From Massilia aquatica (GTDB lineage: Bacteria; Pseudomonadota; Gammaproteobacteria; Burkholderiales; Burkholderiaceae_D): DNA of 64,000 nt. The DNA lies in NCBI RefSeq assembly GCF_011682045.1, contig NZ_VVIW01000009.1, positions 158,090 to 222,089 of the forward strand, written 5' to 3'. How positions within the stretch are numbered: position 1 is the stretch's first letter; every line of letters starts with the position of its first letter. The notes below the pieces were generated by a model, which ran no database searches, was not told the origin of the DNA, and worked only from the letters and a program-made list of their open reading frames with translations. Both the position numbers and the translations under genes were made by a program. Of the stretch, positions 1 through 8,023 are shown one piece after another.

Positions 1-36
1 ATCACTGCTTTTAACATCGCGTCTTTTCCTTTTTGT

Positions 37-813
37 TCAGAAGGTTTCGAATGCCAGCATGTTCCAGGTCACGCCCAGGCGCACGTCGGTCTTCAGTTGC
101 ACCAGTTGGCGCGACAAATACAACACTTCGCGTTCGGCGCGCAGGCGCTCGCCGACCGGGGTCTTGAGAATGCCGGCGCCGGCCATCACCGCATCGAGGT
201 TGCCGTAGGCGTTAAGCAGCTTGGCCGCCGTCTTCATGCCGACCTTGGACACGCCCGGCACGCCGTCGGTCACGTCGCCCATCAGCGCCAGCAGGTCGAC
301 CAGCAGCTCGGGCGCCACCCCGAACTTCTTGCGCACCCAGGCGTCATCGTGCCACTCGCCCTTGAAATGGTCCCACACCAGCGCCCCTTGCGCAATCAGG
401 CCGTGCAAGTCCTTGTCGGTGGAAGCCACGATCGCCTCGCCGCGCCCTTCGGCCAGCCAGCGCAGCACTCCGGTGCCGATCACGTCGTCCGCTTCCACGT
501 CCGGCAGCACCAGCACGTGCAGCCCCTCGCCCGCCAGCTTCGCATGAAACCCGGGAAGCGCGTCGCGCAGGAAGGAGGGCATCGGCGCGCGCTGCTCGCG
601 GTAACGCGGATACAGGGCGTGGCGCCAGGTCGGGCCGCCATGGTCGAACGCGGCCAGCACGTGGGTCGGCGCATGCGTCCCAAGGAGTTTACGGAATGAC
701 GAGAGCGCGTGGCGCAGGGCGATATCGGCCTTCTCGGCCGAATCGGGTTCGGGACTGGCCTCGTACACGCGCCGTACGATATTGAGCCCGTCGATGGCCA
801 GCAGCTTGCCCAC
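37..813 (-). CDS. 5'-3' exonuclease / flap endonuclease, Xni (ExoIX)-like
   Basis: 258-aa protein of the family formed by the N-terminal 5' nuclease domain of DNA polymerase I, as a stand-alone enzyme like E. coli Xni (about 250 aa). It begins AIDGLNIVRR. Acidic metal-site motifs follow: DVEADDVIGT and STDKDL. The helix-hairpin-helix segment DGVPGVSKVGMKTAAKLL, used for DNA binding, comes next. I chose the GTG at 813 because the conserved fold begins there; the longer in-frame ATG at 879 adds residues encoded inside the upstream GST gene. The GTG lies 4 nt past the GST stop, so the two are probably co-transcribed. Role in processing of DNA flaps or primers is known for the family; here it is inferred. 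Confidence 0.87.
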   Translation of the reverse strand: MGKLLAIDGLNIVRRVYEASPEPDSAEKADIALRHALSSFRKLLGTHAPTHVLAAFDHGGPTWRHALYPRYREQRAPMPSFLRDALPGFHAKLAGEGLHVLVLPDVEADDVIGTGVLRWLAEGRGEAIVASTDKDLHGLIAQGALVWDHFKGEWHDDAWVRKKFGVAPELLVDLLALMGDVTDGVPGVSKVGMKTAAKLLNAYGNLDAVMAGAGILKTPVGERLRAEREVLYLSRQLVQLKTDVRLGVTWNMLAFETF

Positions 814-817
814 GGCC

Positions 818-1489
818 TTACTTGAGCAGTTCGTACAGGCCGCCGCGTTCCAGCGCGCGCTGGTAAGCTGGACGGGCATGGATGCGGTTCAAAAAATCCA
901 TCAGTTTCGGATACTTGTCGCCCAGGCCGCCGCGTGAGGCGGCCGCCTCCAGCACGAAGCTGATCTGGATGTCGGCGCCGCTGAACTCGGCGCCGGCGAA
1001 CCACGGGGACTTGGCCAGTTCCGCCTCAAGGTAAGCGAGATGCTGCGCGATCTGCGGCAGGATGTAGGTGCCCTTGACCTTGTGCGCGATGGCGCGCGCG
1101 ATCGGCTTGGCGAAGAATGGCATCGGGCTCTTTTCCACGCGATCGAACACGAGCTTCATCAGCAGCGGCGTCATGGCCGAGCCTTCCGCGTAGTGCATGA
1201 AGTAGGTGTAGCGCAGCTTGTCGGGCGTGCCTGCGGCGGGCACGAATTTGCCGTTTCCATAACGTTCGAGCAGGTACTCGATGATGGCGCCCGATTCGGC
1301 CACCGTGTTGGCGTCGTCGGTGATCACCGGCGACTTGCCCAGCGGGTGCACCGCGCGCAGTTCGGGGGGCGCGAGCATGGTCTTGGTGTCGCGCTGGTAC
1401 TTTTTGATCTCGTACGCCAGTCCCAATTCCTCCAGCAGCCACAAAATACGCTGGGAGCGTGAATTATTCAAATGGTGGACAATGATCAT
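818..1489 (-). CDS. Glutathione S-transferase family protein
   Basis: 223-aa cytosolic GST. The N-terminal thioredoxin-like domain (about residues 1-80) carries the glutathione-site pattern: SRSQRILWLLEELGL near the start, then GKSPVI with the cis-Pro, then the Glu-Ser pair in VAESGAIIEYL. The C-terminal helical domain contains the conserved Asp in FSGADIQISF. It conjugates or reduces electrophilic substrates with glutathione in the cytoplasm; the substrate cannot be read from sequence. The gene is followed after 4 nt by the exonuclease gene on the same strand. The ATG at 1489 has only a weak GAAAGAA upstream. Confidence 0.9.
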   Translation of the reverse strand: MIIVHHLNNSRSQRILWLLEELGLAYEIKKYQRDTKTMLAPPELRAVHPLGKSPVITDDANTVAESGAIIEYLLERYGNGKFVPAAGTPDKLRYTYFMHYAEGSAMTPLLMKLVFDRVEKSPMPFFAKPIARAIAHKVKGTYILPQIAQHLAYLEAELAKSPWFAGAEFSGADIQISFVLEAAASRGGLGDKYPKLMDFLNRIHARPAYQRALERGGLYELLK

Positions 1490-1560
1490 CGCGTTCTTTC
1501 GCCGGGGGTTAATCGGCGTTAGCTTAGCATTGTTACCGTTTATTGACTATGGAGTCCCCC

Positions 1561-3186
1561 ATGAGCTTTGTCTCGCCGCGCTACCTGCCCTTCCTGATTT
1601 CGCTGCTCGTCTTCGGATGGTCGGCCATCCTCGCGTTCCGCGGCGAAGGGCCCGGATGGTGGCTGGCGGTCGTCAGCGGCGCCCTCACCGCGCTCGGCAT
1701 CGCCGACCTGGCCCAGACCCGGCGCGCCCTGCGCCGCAATTATCCGATCCTGGCGCACTTCCGCTTTTTCTTCGAATCGATCCGCCCCGAGATCCGCCAG
1801 TACTTCCTGGAAGACGATACCGAGGCCAAGCCGTTCTCGCGCAACCAGCGCAGCATCGTCTACCAGCGCGCCAAGATGGAAACCGACAAGCGCCCCTTCG
1901 GCACCCAGCTCGATGTCTACGAAGCCGGCTACGAGTGGATCAACCACTCGATGGCGCCGGCGCCCATGGGCGACTGCAACTTCCGCATCGAGATCGGCAA
2001 CCACCCCTCGTGCCCGCGCGCGCAGCCCTACAGCGCCAGCGTGTTTAACATTTCGGCCATGAGTTTCGGCTCGCTCTCGGCCAACGCCATCCTAGCCCTG
2101 AACGGCGGCGCGCGCCTGGGCGGCTTCATGCACGACACCGGCGAAGGCAGCATCAGCCGCTATCACCGCCAGCACGGCGGCGACCTGGTATGGGAAATCG
2201 GCTCGGGCTACTTCGGTTGCCGCGACGCCGACGGCGGCTTCTCGGAAGCCAATTTCGTCGCCAACGCCACGCAGCCGCAGGTCAAGATGATCGAGCTCAA
2301 ACTGTCGCAGGGCGCGAAACCCGGCCAGGGCGGCATCCTGCCGGGCGCCAAGGTGACCATCGAAATCGCCGCCGCGCGCGGGGTCACGGTGGGAGTCGAC
2401 TGCCTGTCGCCGGCCAGCCATTCGGCCTTCTCGACTCCGATCGAGATGCTGCACTTTATCGAGCGCCTGCGCACCCTCTCGGGCGGCAAGCCGACCGGCT
2501 TCAAGCTGGCCATCGGCCATCCGTGGGAGTTCTTCGGCATCGTCAAGGCCATGCTGGCGACCGGCATCGTGCCCGACTTTATCGTGGTCGACGGCGGCGA
2601 AGGCGGCACCGGCGCGGCACCCGTCGAATTCTCGGACCACGTCGGCACGCCCTTGCAGGAAGCGCTGGTGCTGGTGCATAACACCCTGGTCGGCTCGCGC
2701 CTGCGCGAGAAAATCAAGATCGGCGCCTCGGGCAAGATCATCACCGCCTTCGACATCGCGCGCACCATCGCGCTCGGCGCCGACTGGTGCAATTCGGCGC
2801 GCGGCTTCATGTTCGCGCTGGGCTGCGTGCAGTCGCAGAGCTGCCACACCGACCGCTGCCCGACCGGCGTGGCGACCCAGGACGAGCAGCGCCAGAAGGC
2901 GCTCGACGTGCCCGACAAGACCGCGCGCGTGGCCAATTTTCACCAGAGTACGATGAAGGCGCTGGCCCATCTGATCGCCGCCGCCGGCCTGACCCACCCG
3001 AACCAGCTCAATCCCCATCACCTGGTGCGGCGCGTCTCGCCCAACCAGGTCAAGCAGGTCTCGACCCTGATTCCCTACCTCTCCGAAGGCGAACTGCTCG
3101 ACCCGGACCAGATCGAGCGCCTGCCGCCCGTGTTCGGGCTGTACTGGCCGATTGCCCAGGCCGAATCGTTCCAGCCGCTGAGCTGA
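1561..3186 (+). CDS. Membrane-anchored FMN-binding glutamate-synthase-family protein
   Basis: 541-aa protein containing the FMN/glutamate synthase (GltB central) barrel without the glutamine amidotransferase part of true GltB. Two hydrophobic segments at about residues 5-45 should anchor it in the inner membrane. The barrel includes MSFGSLSANA, the glycine-rich DGGEGGTGAAP phosphate site and, around residues 422-433, a C-x5-C-x4-C pattern that in GltB binds a 3Fe-4S cluster. The ATG at 1561 is preceded by GGAG with 6-nt spacing, better than the TTG at 1543. Stand-alone proteins of this kind are widespread, but their substrate is usually unknown; glutamate synthase activity should not be assumed. 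It is transcribed divergently from the GST gene. Confidence 0.88.
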   Translation: MSFVSPRYLPFLISLLVFGWSAILAFRGEGPGWWLAVVSGALTALGIADLAQTRRALRRNYPILAHFRFFFESIRPEIRQYFLEDDTEAKPFSRNQRSIVYQRAKMETDKRPFGTQLDVYEAGYEWINHSMAPAPMGDCNFRIEIGNHPSCPRAQPYSASVFNISAMSFGSLSANAILALNGGARLGGFMHDTGEGSISRYHRQHGGDLVWEIGSGYFGCRDADGGFSEANFVANATQPQVKMIELKLSQGAKPGQGGILPGAKVTIEIAAARGVTVGVDCLSPASHSAFSTPIEMLHFIERLRTLSGGKPTGFKLAIGHPWEFFGIVKAMLATGIVPDFIVVDGGEGGTGAAPVEFSDHVGTPLQEALVLVHNTLVGSRLREKIKIGASGKIITAFDIARTIALGADWCNSARGFMFALGCVQSQSCHTDRCPTGVATQDEQRQKALDVPDKTARVANFHQSTMKALAHLIAAAGLTHPNQLNPHHLVRRVSPNQVKQVSTLIPYLSEGELLDPDQIERLPPVFGLYWPIAQAESFQPLS

Positions 3187-3372
3187 GCGGGGCAGCGAGG
3201 ATACACGGATTATCCGGCCCAAAAAGCGCTGTTTGTCACAGTGGCAATTAAATGTCACATTCGCCGGAAATCCGGCCTGATGCGGATTGCATACCCGTGT
3301 TTCGTTAGGTACTATCGAGCAATATTGCAAGAATGCTTAACATCGACGACAAGACCATCCTGGAGATCATGA

Positions 3373-5310
3373 ATGCCGCGCCACCGCACCATCCGCCTGT
3401 CCGCCCTGTCCCTGCCCCTGTCCCTGTCCCTCCTGGCCGCGCCGCTGGCCTGCGCGCAGACCGCGCCGATGGCGCCCGACATCGCCGCCACCCCGTTCCA
3501 AGCGCCTGACAACGGCGCCGACTACGTCAAGCGCATCGTGATGATCCCGATGCGCGACGGCGTCAAGCTGCACACCGTCATCACCATTCCCAAGGGTGCG
3601 GCGCGCGCGCCGATGATCCTCAGCCGCACGCCCTACAACGCGGCCAAGCGCAGCGAGCGTAACGTCAGTCCGCACATGGCCTCGATGCTGGCCGAAGGCG
3701 ACGACGGCTATGTGGCCAACGGCTACATCCGCGTCTACCAGGATGTGCGCGGAAAATACGGTTCGGAAGGCGACTACGTCATGACGCGCCCCCTGCGCGG
3801 CCCGCTCAACGACACCGCCGTCGACCATGCCACCGACGCCTGGGACACGATCGACTGGCTGGTCAAGAATATCGCGCAAAGCAATGGCAAGGTCGGCATG
3901 GTGGGCTCGTCCTACGAAGGCTTCACGGTGCTCATGGCCCTGGCCGATCCGCACCCGGCGCTCAAGGCCGCGGTGCCGATGAGCGCCATGGTGGACGGCT
4001 GGCGCGGCGACGACTGGTTCCACAACGGCGCCTTCCGCGTCAACAACCTGTCGTACATCGCCGGCCAGACCGCCACGCGCGGCAGCGGGCCGAACATCGC
4101 CACCGGCGTCTACGACGATTACGAATTCGCCCTGCGCGCCGGTTCCGCCTCGGACTACGCCAAGCGCTTCGGCATCGACCAGCTGACGTTTACCAAGAAG
4201 ATCTTCGAGCATCCGGCCTACGACAGCTTCTGGCAGAACCAGGCGCTCGACCGCGTGCTGGGCGCGCGTCCGCTCAAGGTGCCCACCATGCACGTGGTCG
4301 GGCGCTGGGACCAGGAAGACATCTACGGTCCCTACGCCGCCTACGCCGCCACCGAAAAGCTCGACACCACCAACACCATGAACCACCTGGTGGTCGGCCC
4401 GTGGCGCCACAGCGGCGTCAATTACGACGGTTCCAGCCTGGGCGCGATCCGCTTCACCGGCGACACTGCTGCCGAATTCCGGCGCGACGTGATGCTGCCC
4501 TTCTTTAACCAGTACCTGAAGGATGGCGCGCCGAAGGCCGACACGCCGCCGGTGCTGTCGTACCGCACCGGCGCCAACAAGTGGCAGCGTCTCGACAAGT
4601 GGCCGCTCACCGACGTGATGCAGCCGCTGTACCTGAAAGCCGGCGCGCGCCTCGACTTTGACAAGCCGGCCGCCGCCGCTGCCAACACGTCCGCCCAGGC
4701 CGACGACTACGTCTCCGACCCGGCCAAGCCGGTGCCCTTCATCCCGCGTCCGGTGCGCATGTTCGATGGCGCGGTCTGGAAGCCATGGCTGGTCACCGAC
4801 CAGCGCTCGTTCTCGGACCGCCCGGACGTGCTGACCTACGTCTCCGACAAGCTCGAGGCCCCCTTGCAGATCTCGGGCCAGGCCATGGTCAACCTGTTCG
4901 CCTCGACCACCGGCAGCGATGCCGACTGGGTGGTCAAGCTGATCGACGTGTATCCGGACGAAGTGGCCTCGCAGCCGGAACTGGGCGGCTACCAGCTGGG
5001 CATCGCCATGGATATCTTCCGCGGGCGCTATCGCACGGGCCTGGACAAGCCGGCCGCCATCACCCCGAACAAGGTGGAGCGCTACCGCTTCGCCCTGCCG
5101 AATGCCGACCACGTGTTCCTCAAGGGCCACCGGATCATGGTGCAGGTGCAGTCAAGCTGGTTCCCGCTGTACGACCGCAACCCGCAGACTTTTGTCCCGA
5201 ATATCTTCTTCGCCAAGCCGGGCGACTACCGCAAGGCCACGCACAAGGTGTTCCACGCGCCGGGCATGGAAAGCGCGCTCGAGCTGCCGGTGGTCCCGGC
5301 CGGGAAGTAA
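3373..5310 (+). CDS. Secreted CocE/NonD-family alpha/beta hydrolase (S15-type acylase/esterase)
   Basis: 645-aa exported hydrolase. A Sec signal peptide ends near LACAQ (about residue 29). The CocE-type catalytic triad is visible: Ser180 in GSSYEG, Asp313 in VVGRWDQED and His346 in GPWRHSG. The C-terminal third (from about 450) is the jelly-roll lid domain of X-Pro dipeptidyl peptidase/CocE proteins. Family members hydrolyse alpha-amino-acid esters, acylated beta-lactams or cocaine esters, so an amide or ester substrate in the periplasm is likely, but which one is open. GGAG lies 7 nt before the ATG. It is followed almost immediately by a second hydrolase gene, probably in one operon. Confidence 0.9.
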   Translation: MPRHRTIRLSALSLPLSLSLLAAPLACAQTAPMAPDIAATPFQAPDNGADYVKRIVMIPMRDGVKLHTVITIPKGAARAPMILSRTPYNAAKRSERNVSPHMASMLAEGDDGYVANGYIRVYQDVRGKYGSEGDYVMTRPLRGPLNDTAVDHATDAWDTIDWLVKNIAQSNGKVGMVGSSYEGFTVLMALADPHPALKAAVPMSAMVDGWRGDDWFHNGAFRVNNLSYIAGQTATRGSGPNIATGVYDDYEFALRAGSASDYAKRFGIDQLTFTKKIFEHPAYDSFWQNQALDRVLGARPLKVPTMHVVGRWDQEDIYGPYAAYAATEKLDTTNTMNHLVVGPWRHSGVNYDGSSLGAIRFTGDTAAEFRRDVMLPFFNQYLKDGAPKADTPPVLSYRTGANKWQRLDKWPLTDVMQPLYLKAGARLDFDKPAAAAANTSAQADDYVSDPAKPVPFIPRPVRMFDGAVWKPWLVTDQRSFSDRPDVLTYVSDKLEAPLQISGQAMVNLFASTTGSDADWVVKLIDVYPDEVASQPELGGYQLGIAMDIFRGRYRTGLDKPAAITPNKVERYRFALPNADHVFLKGHRIMVQVQSSWFPLYDRNPQTFVPNIFFAKPGDYRKATHKVFHAPGMESALELPVVPAGK

Positions 5311-5335
5311 GCCATTGAACAGGCGCCTCTTGCGC

Positions 5336-7216
5336 ATGCGATCGGGCACGGTAGCGCTACTGCTCTGTGTTGGCCTGAGCGCGTGTTCAATGCTCAAGCT
5401 CAAGGAAGAATCGGCCACCTTCTATTCATCGACCGTGCTGGCGGGGTACGTGACAGGCGTGCCGGCGTGGGACGGGCCGCTGGTGGTGGCCGCCGGCACG
5501 CTGCGCGAGGGCCGGATCGACATCGCGCACTACACCGTCCTGCACGAGGCCGGCGGCTATGAACTGATCGTGCCCAAGGGCGAGTACACGCTGTTCGCCT
5601 TCGGCGACGCCAATGGCAACCTGACGCTCGACCCGGGCGAACCGGTCGGCGTGTGCGCCATGGCGCCGGTGCGGGCCAGCGGCAGCGGCTCGCAGGTCAG
5701 CCTGGACGTGGTGATATCAAACGCACCGCAAAGCACCATCGCGCCCGGCACCGCGGTGGCCGCGCGCGTGCCGGCCACGCCGCACAGCACCCAGGTCGGC
5801 GCGATCATGGCGCTCGACGACCCGCTGTTTTCGGCTCAGGCCGGGCAGCGCGGGTACTGGGCGCCGGTCGATTTTTTCAGGGAGGTGGGTGGCAATATCT
5901 ACTTCCTCGAGGAGTACGATGCGCGCAAGACGCCGGTGCTGTTCGTGCATGGCGCGGCGGGCTCGCCCCAGGACTGGCGCTATTTTCTGGCGCACCTGGA
6001 CCGCAGCCGCTACCAGCCGTGGATCTTCCACTACCCGTCCGGGGCCTCGCTCGATTCGATGTCTTACCTGCTGTACTGGAAGCTGAGCAATCTGCAGCGG
6101 CGCTACCACTACGACAAGCTGTACCTGACCGCGCACAGCATGGGCGGGCTGGTGGTGCGCTCGTTTTTGTCCGACTATGGCGACCAGTTCCCGGCCGCCA
6201 CCCTGTTCGTCAGCCTGTCCACGCCATGGGGCGGCGACGCGCTGGCCGACCAGGGAATCGCCTATTCGCCGGCGGTGGTGCCGTCCTGGCGCGATGTGCG
6301 CGCCAACGGACGCTTCGTGCAAACGCTGTTCCGCAAGCCGCTGCCGCGCGAGCTCGATTACTACCTGATGTTCGGTCACGGCGGGCGCTACAGCCTGCTG
6401 CGCCCGGCCAGCAACGACGGCGTCATCACCCTTGCCAGCCAGCTGCGCGCCGATGCCCAGGCCGAGGCCAGGCGCGTGTTCGGCTACGACGCGGGCCACG
6501 TCGGCATCCTGTCCTCGCCCGAGGTGTTCGCGCAGTACGCGGCGCTGCTCAGGGCGGCCGACCAGCGCGGCGGCGATGCCCCGGCGGCGGGCAAGGGCAA
6601 GCTGCGCGTGACCATCGCCGCGCAGCCCGGCGCCACGCCGGCGTCGGCGTCGGCGCCGGTGCTGGTGCTGCAGCCGCGCGACGCCGCGCGCGAGCGCATC
6701 GTGGTGCCGGTCGGCGCGCGCGACAGCGGGCGCGAACTCGGTCCCTTCCCGCCCGGCGCCTACCAGGTCAGCCTGCTGGCGCGCGGATTCAGGAGCACGC
6801 CGGCCGCCGTACCGGTGCACATCGGTCCCGGCGCCATACCCGAGCTGGCCTTCACACTCGCGCCGCAAGGCACGCTGTCGGGCTACATCGGGGCCGAGGC
6901 CACCTCCGCCGACAACCCGGCCGGCAGCCTGCGCGCCGAGCGGCGCGGCATCGTGATCGAGTCGATCGTGCTGGCCAGCGCCAGCGAGCGGCGCGAAATC
7001 CGGCCCACCGGCGACACCGGCGACCGCACCCTGGAAGCCTACCAGGCCGGCCAGGACCATCTGTTCAAGACATTTTTTTCCTTCGTCGGCCTGGCTGAAG
7101 GAAACTACGAATTGACCGTCAACGTAGCCGGCTATGCGCCGTACCGGCACACCTACCGCGTGCTGCCCGGCCAGCCCGGCTTCCTGACAGCAATCGACCT
7201 GGGCCCCCCCAGGTAG
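5336..7216 (+). CDS. Lipoprotein alpha/beta hydrolase with C-terminal beta-sandwich domains
   Basis: 626-aa protein. The ATG at 5336 gives a short hydrophobic leader and a lipobox LSAC with Cys17 as the lipidation site; a TTG at 5315 with GGGAAG upstream is an alternative start and keeps the leader. Residues of about 35-130 look like a small beta domain (GDANGNLTLDPGEPVG). The hydrolase core follows: LFVHGAAGSPQDWR, the oxyanion region near 200-207, and nucleophile Ser268 in AHSMGG, as in PGAP1-like lipases and esterases. The C-terminal 220 residues resemble carboxypeptidase-regulatory-type beta sandwiches. It starts within 30 nt of the CocE stop, so both may act on the same esterified substrate outside the inner membrane. 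Confidence 0.8.
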   Translation: MRSGTVALLLCVGLSACSMLKLKEESATFYSSTVLAGYVTGVPAWDGPLVVAAGTLREGRIDIAHYTVLHEAGGYELIVPKGEYTLFAFGDANGNLTLDPGEPVGVCAMAPVRASGSGSQVSLDVVISNAPQSTIAPGTAVAARVPATPHSTQVGAIMALDDPLFSAQAGQRGYWAPVDFFREVGGNIYFLEEYDARKTPVLFVHGAAGSPQDWRYFLAHLDRSRYQPWIFHYPSGASLDSMSYLLYWKLSNLQRRYHYDKLYLTAHSMGGLVVRSFLSDYGDQFPAATLFVSLSTPWGGDALADQGIAYSPAVVPSWRDVRANGRFVQTLFRKPLPRELDYYLMFGHGGRYSLLRPASNDGVITLASQLRADAQAEARRVFGYDAGHVGILSSPEVFAQYAALLRAADQRGGDAPAAGKGKLRVTIAAQPGATPASASAPVLVLQPRDAARERIVVPVGARDSGRELGPFPPGAYQVSLLARGFRSTPAAVPVHIGPGAIPELAFTLAPQGTLSGYIGAEATSADNPAGSLRAERRGIVIESIVLASASERREIRPTGDTGDRTLEAYQAGQDHLFKTFFSFVGLAEGNYELTVNVAGYAPYRHTYRVLPGQPGFLTAIDLGPPR

Positions 7217-7300
7217 CAGGCATGCGCGCAGGAAAATAAGTTTCTGCCAGTATTTATTGCCTTGTTACAATTAATAAATACAGACAGAAAAGGTCATCGC

Positions 7301-8014
7301 ATGCCCACAGCTTCCGGCGAGCCGCTGGCGCAGGCCGGACGCCTGCAAGTGATCGAGCATGGCGTGGCCATGATCGACGGCCTGGCGGTCGATGCCCGCG
7401 GCCGGCTGTTCATCAGCGATCAACGCGAAAACAGCGTGCATGCCATCGACAGCGCCGGAAAACGTACTCAGTTCGCCGGCCAAAGAATGGTGGGAGGGTA
7501 CCCGGATCCGTACAGCGCAACGAGCATCCTGTCTCCGTCCAGGCTGGGCACCGGCGACGATGGCAGCTTGTACATCGCCGACAGGGGGCAGGTGAGCGGC
7601 GGCTGCATCAACTTCTCGCGCATCCGGCAGATTGCGCCCGATGGCAAGGTGAGCGCCATCGCCCACGCCGACGCCGCCATGGACCGCGCCAGCTTCCCGC
7701 CGGAGGTGACGACGCTGGCCGTCGGCCGCAACGGTGATCTGTACGTGCAGGAGCCGCCTGCGCCCGCAGTAAAACCGGCAACTTACTTCAGGTGCAGCTC
7801 GATCACGCGCCGCTTGTTGTGGCCGGGCGGCGTATCGGCGCCGGTACGCGGCGCCGCCGGTCCATCCTCGCAGGTGCCGCAGCTGCTGCATCCGCTGCCG
7901 CAGCCGCCGGACGCCTTGTTCTGGCCGAACAGCTTGTTGCGCAAGCTTTTCGGCAGATACTTCGAGGCCGCATACCACGCGGCCACGGCCACGATCAGTC
8001 CCACGATCACATAG
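7301..8014 (+). CDS. NHL-repeat protein, probably 3'-truncated remnant
   Basis: The first roughly 155 residues are NHL/beta-propeller blades: IDGLAVDARGRLFISD, then GTGDDGSLYIADR, then TTLAVGRNGDLYVQE. A complete propeller needs about six blades, but only about three are present. After about position 7770 the frame runs antisense through the entire Cys-rich feo partner gene (7783-8022) and the protein loses any NHL character. This suggests that the 3' part was lost and the open frame continues by chance. There is no signal peptide. AGAAAAGG stands 9 nt before the ATG. I record the whole open frame, but only 7301-7770 is likely to be ancestral coding sequence. Confidence 0.45.
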   Translation: MPTASGEPLAQAGRLQVIEHGVAMIDGLAVDARGRLFISDQRENSVHAIDSAGKRTQFAGQRMVGGYPDPYSATSILSPSRLGTGDDGSLYIADRGQVSGGCINFSRIRQIAPDGKVSAIAHADAAMDRASFPPEVTTLAVGRNGDLYVQEPPAPAVKPATYFRCSSITRRLLWPGGVSAPVRGAAGPSSQVPQLLHPLPQPPDALFWPNSLLRKLFGRYFEAAYHAATATISPTIT

Positions 8015-8022
8015 TCAAGCAT
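7783..8022 (-). CDS. FeoB-associated Cys-rich membrane protein (FeoC-position)
   Basis: 79-aa protein with one N-terminal transmembrane helix (LDYVIVGLIVAVAAWYAASKYL), a basic stretch and then a compact cysteine cluster, CGSGCSSCGTC, followed by a tail. It occupies the third position of the feoA-feoB operon: the feoB TGA and this ATG are separated by one base, so translation is coupled. Small Cys-rich single-pass proteins in this position are known partners of FeoB, and the cysteines are thought to handle Fe(II) or an Fe-S cluster, although the mechanism is not settled. It is not a winged-helix FeoC of the enterobacterial type. Confidence 0.82.
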   Translation of the reverse strand: MLDYVIVGLIVAVAAWYAASKYLPKSLRNKLFGQNKASGGCGSGCSSCGTCEDGPAAPRTGADTPPGHNKRRVIELHLK

Positions 8023-8023
8023 C

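Noticed and set aside
3367..5130. A 587-codon open frame antisense to the CocE gene
   Set aside because: Composition is His/Val/Gly/Arg-rich without any motif, a typical shadow of a GC-rich gene; the plus-strand protein has a full catalytic triad.
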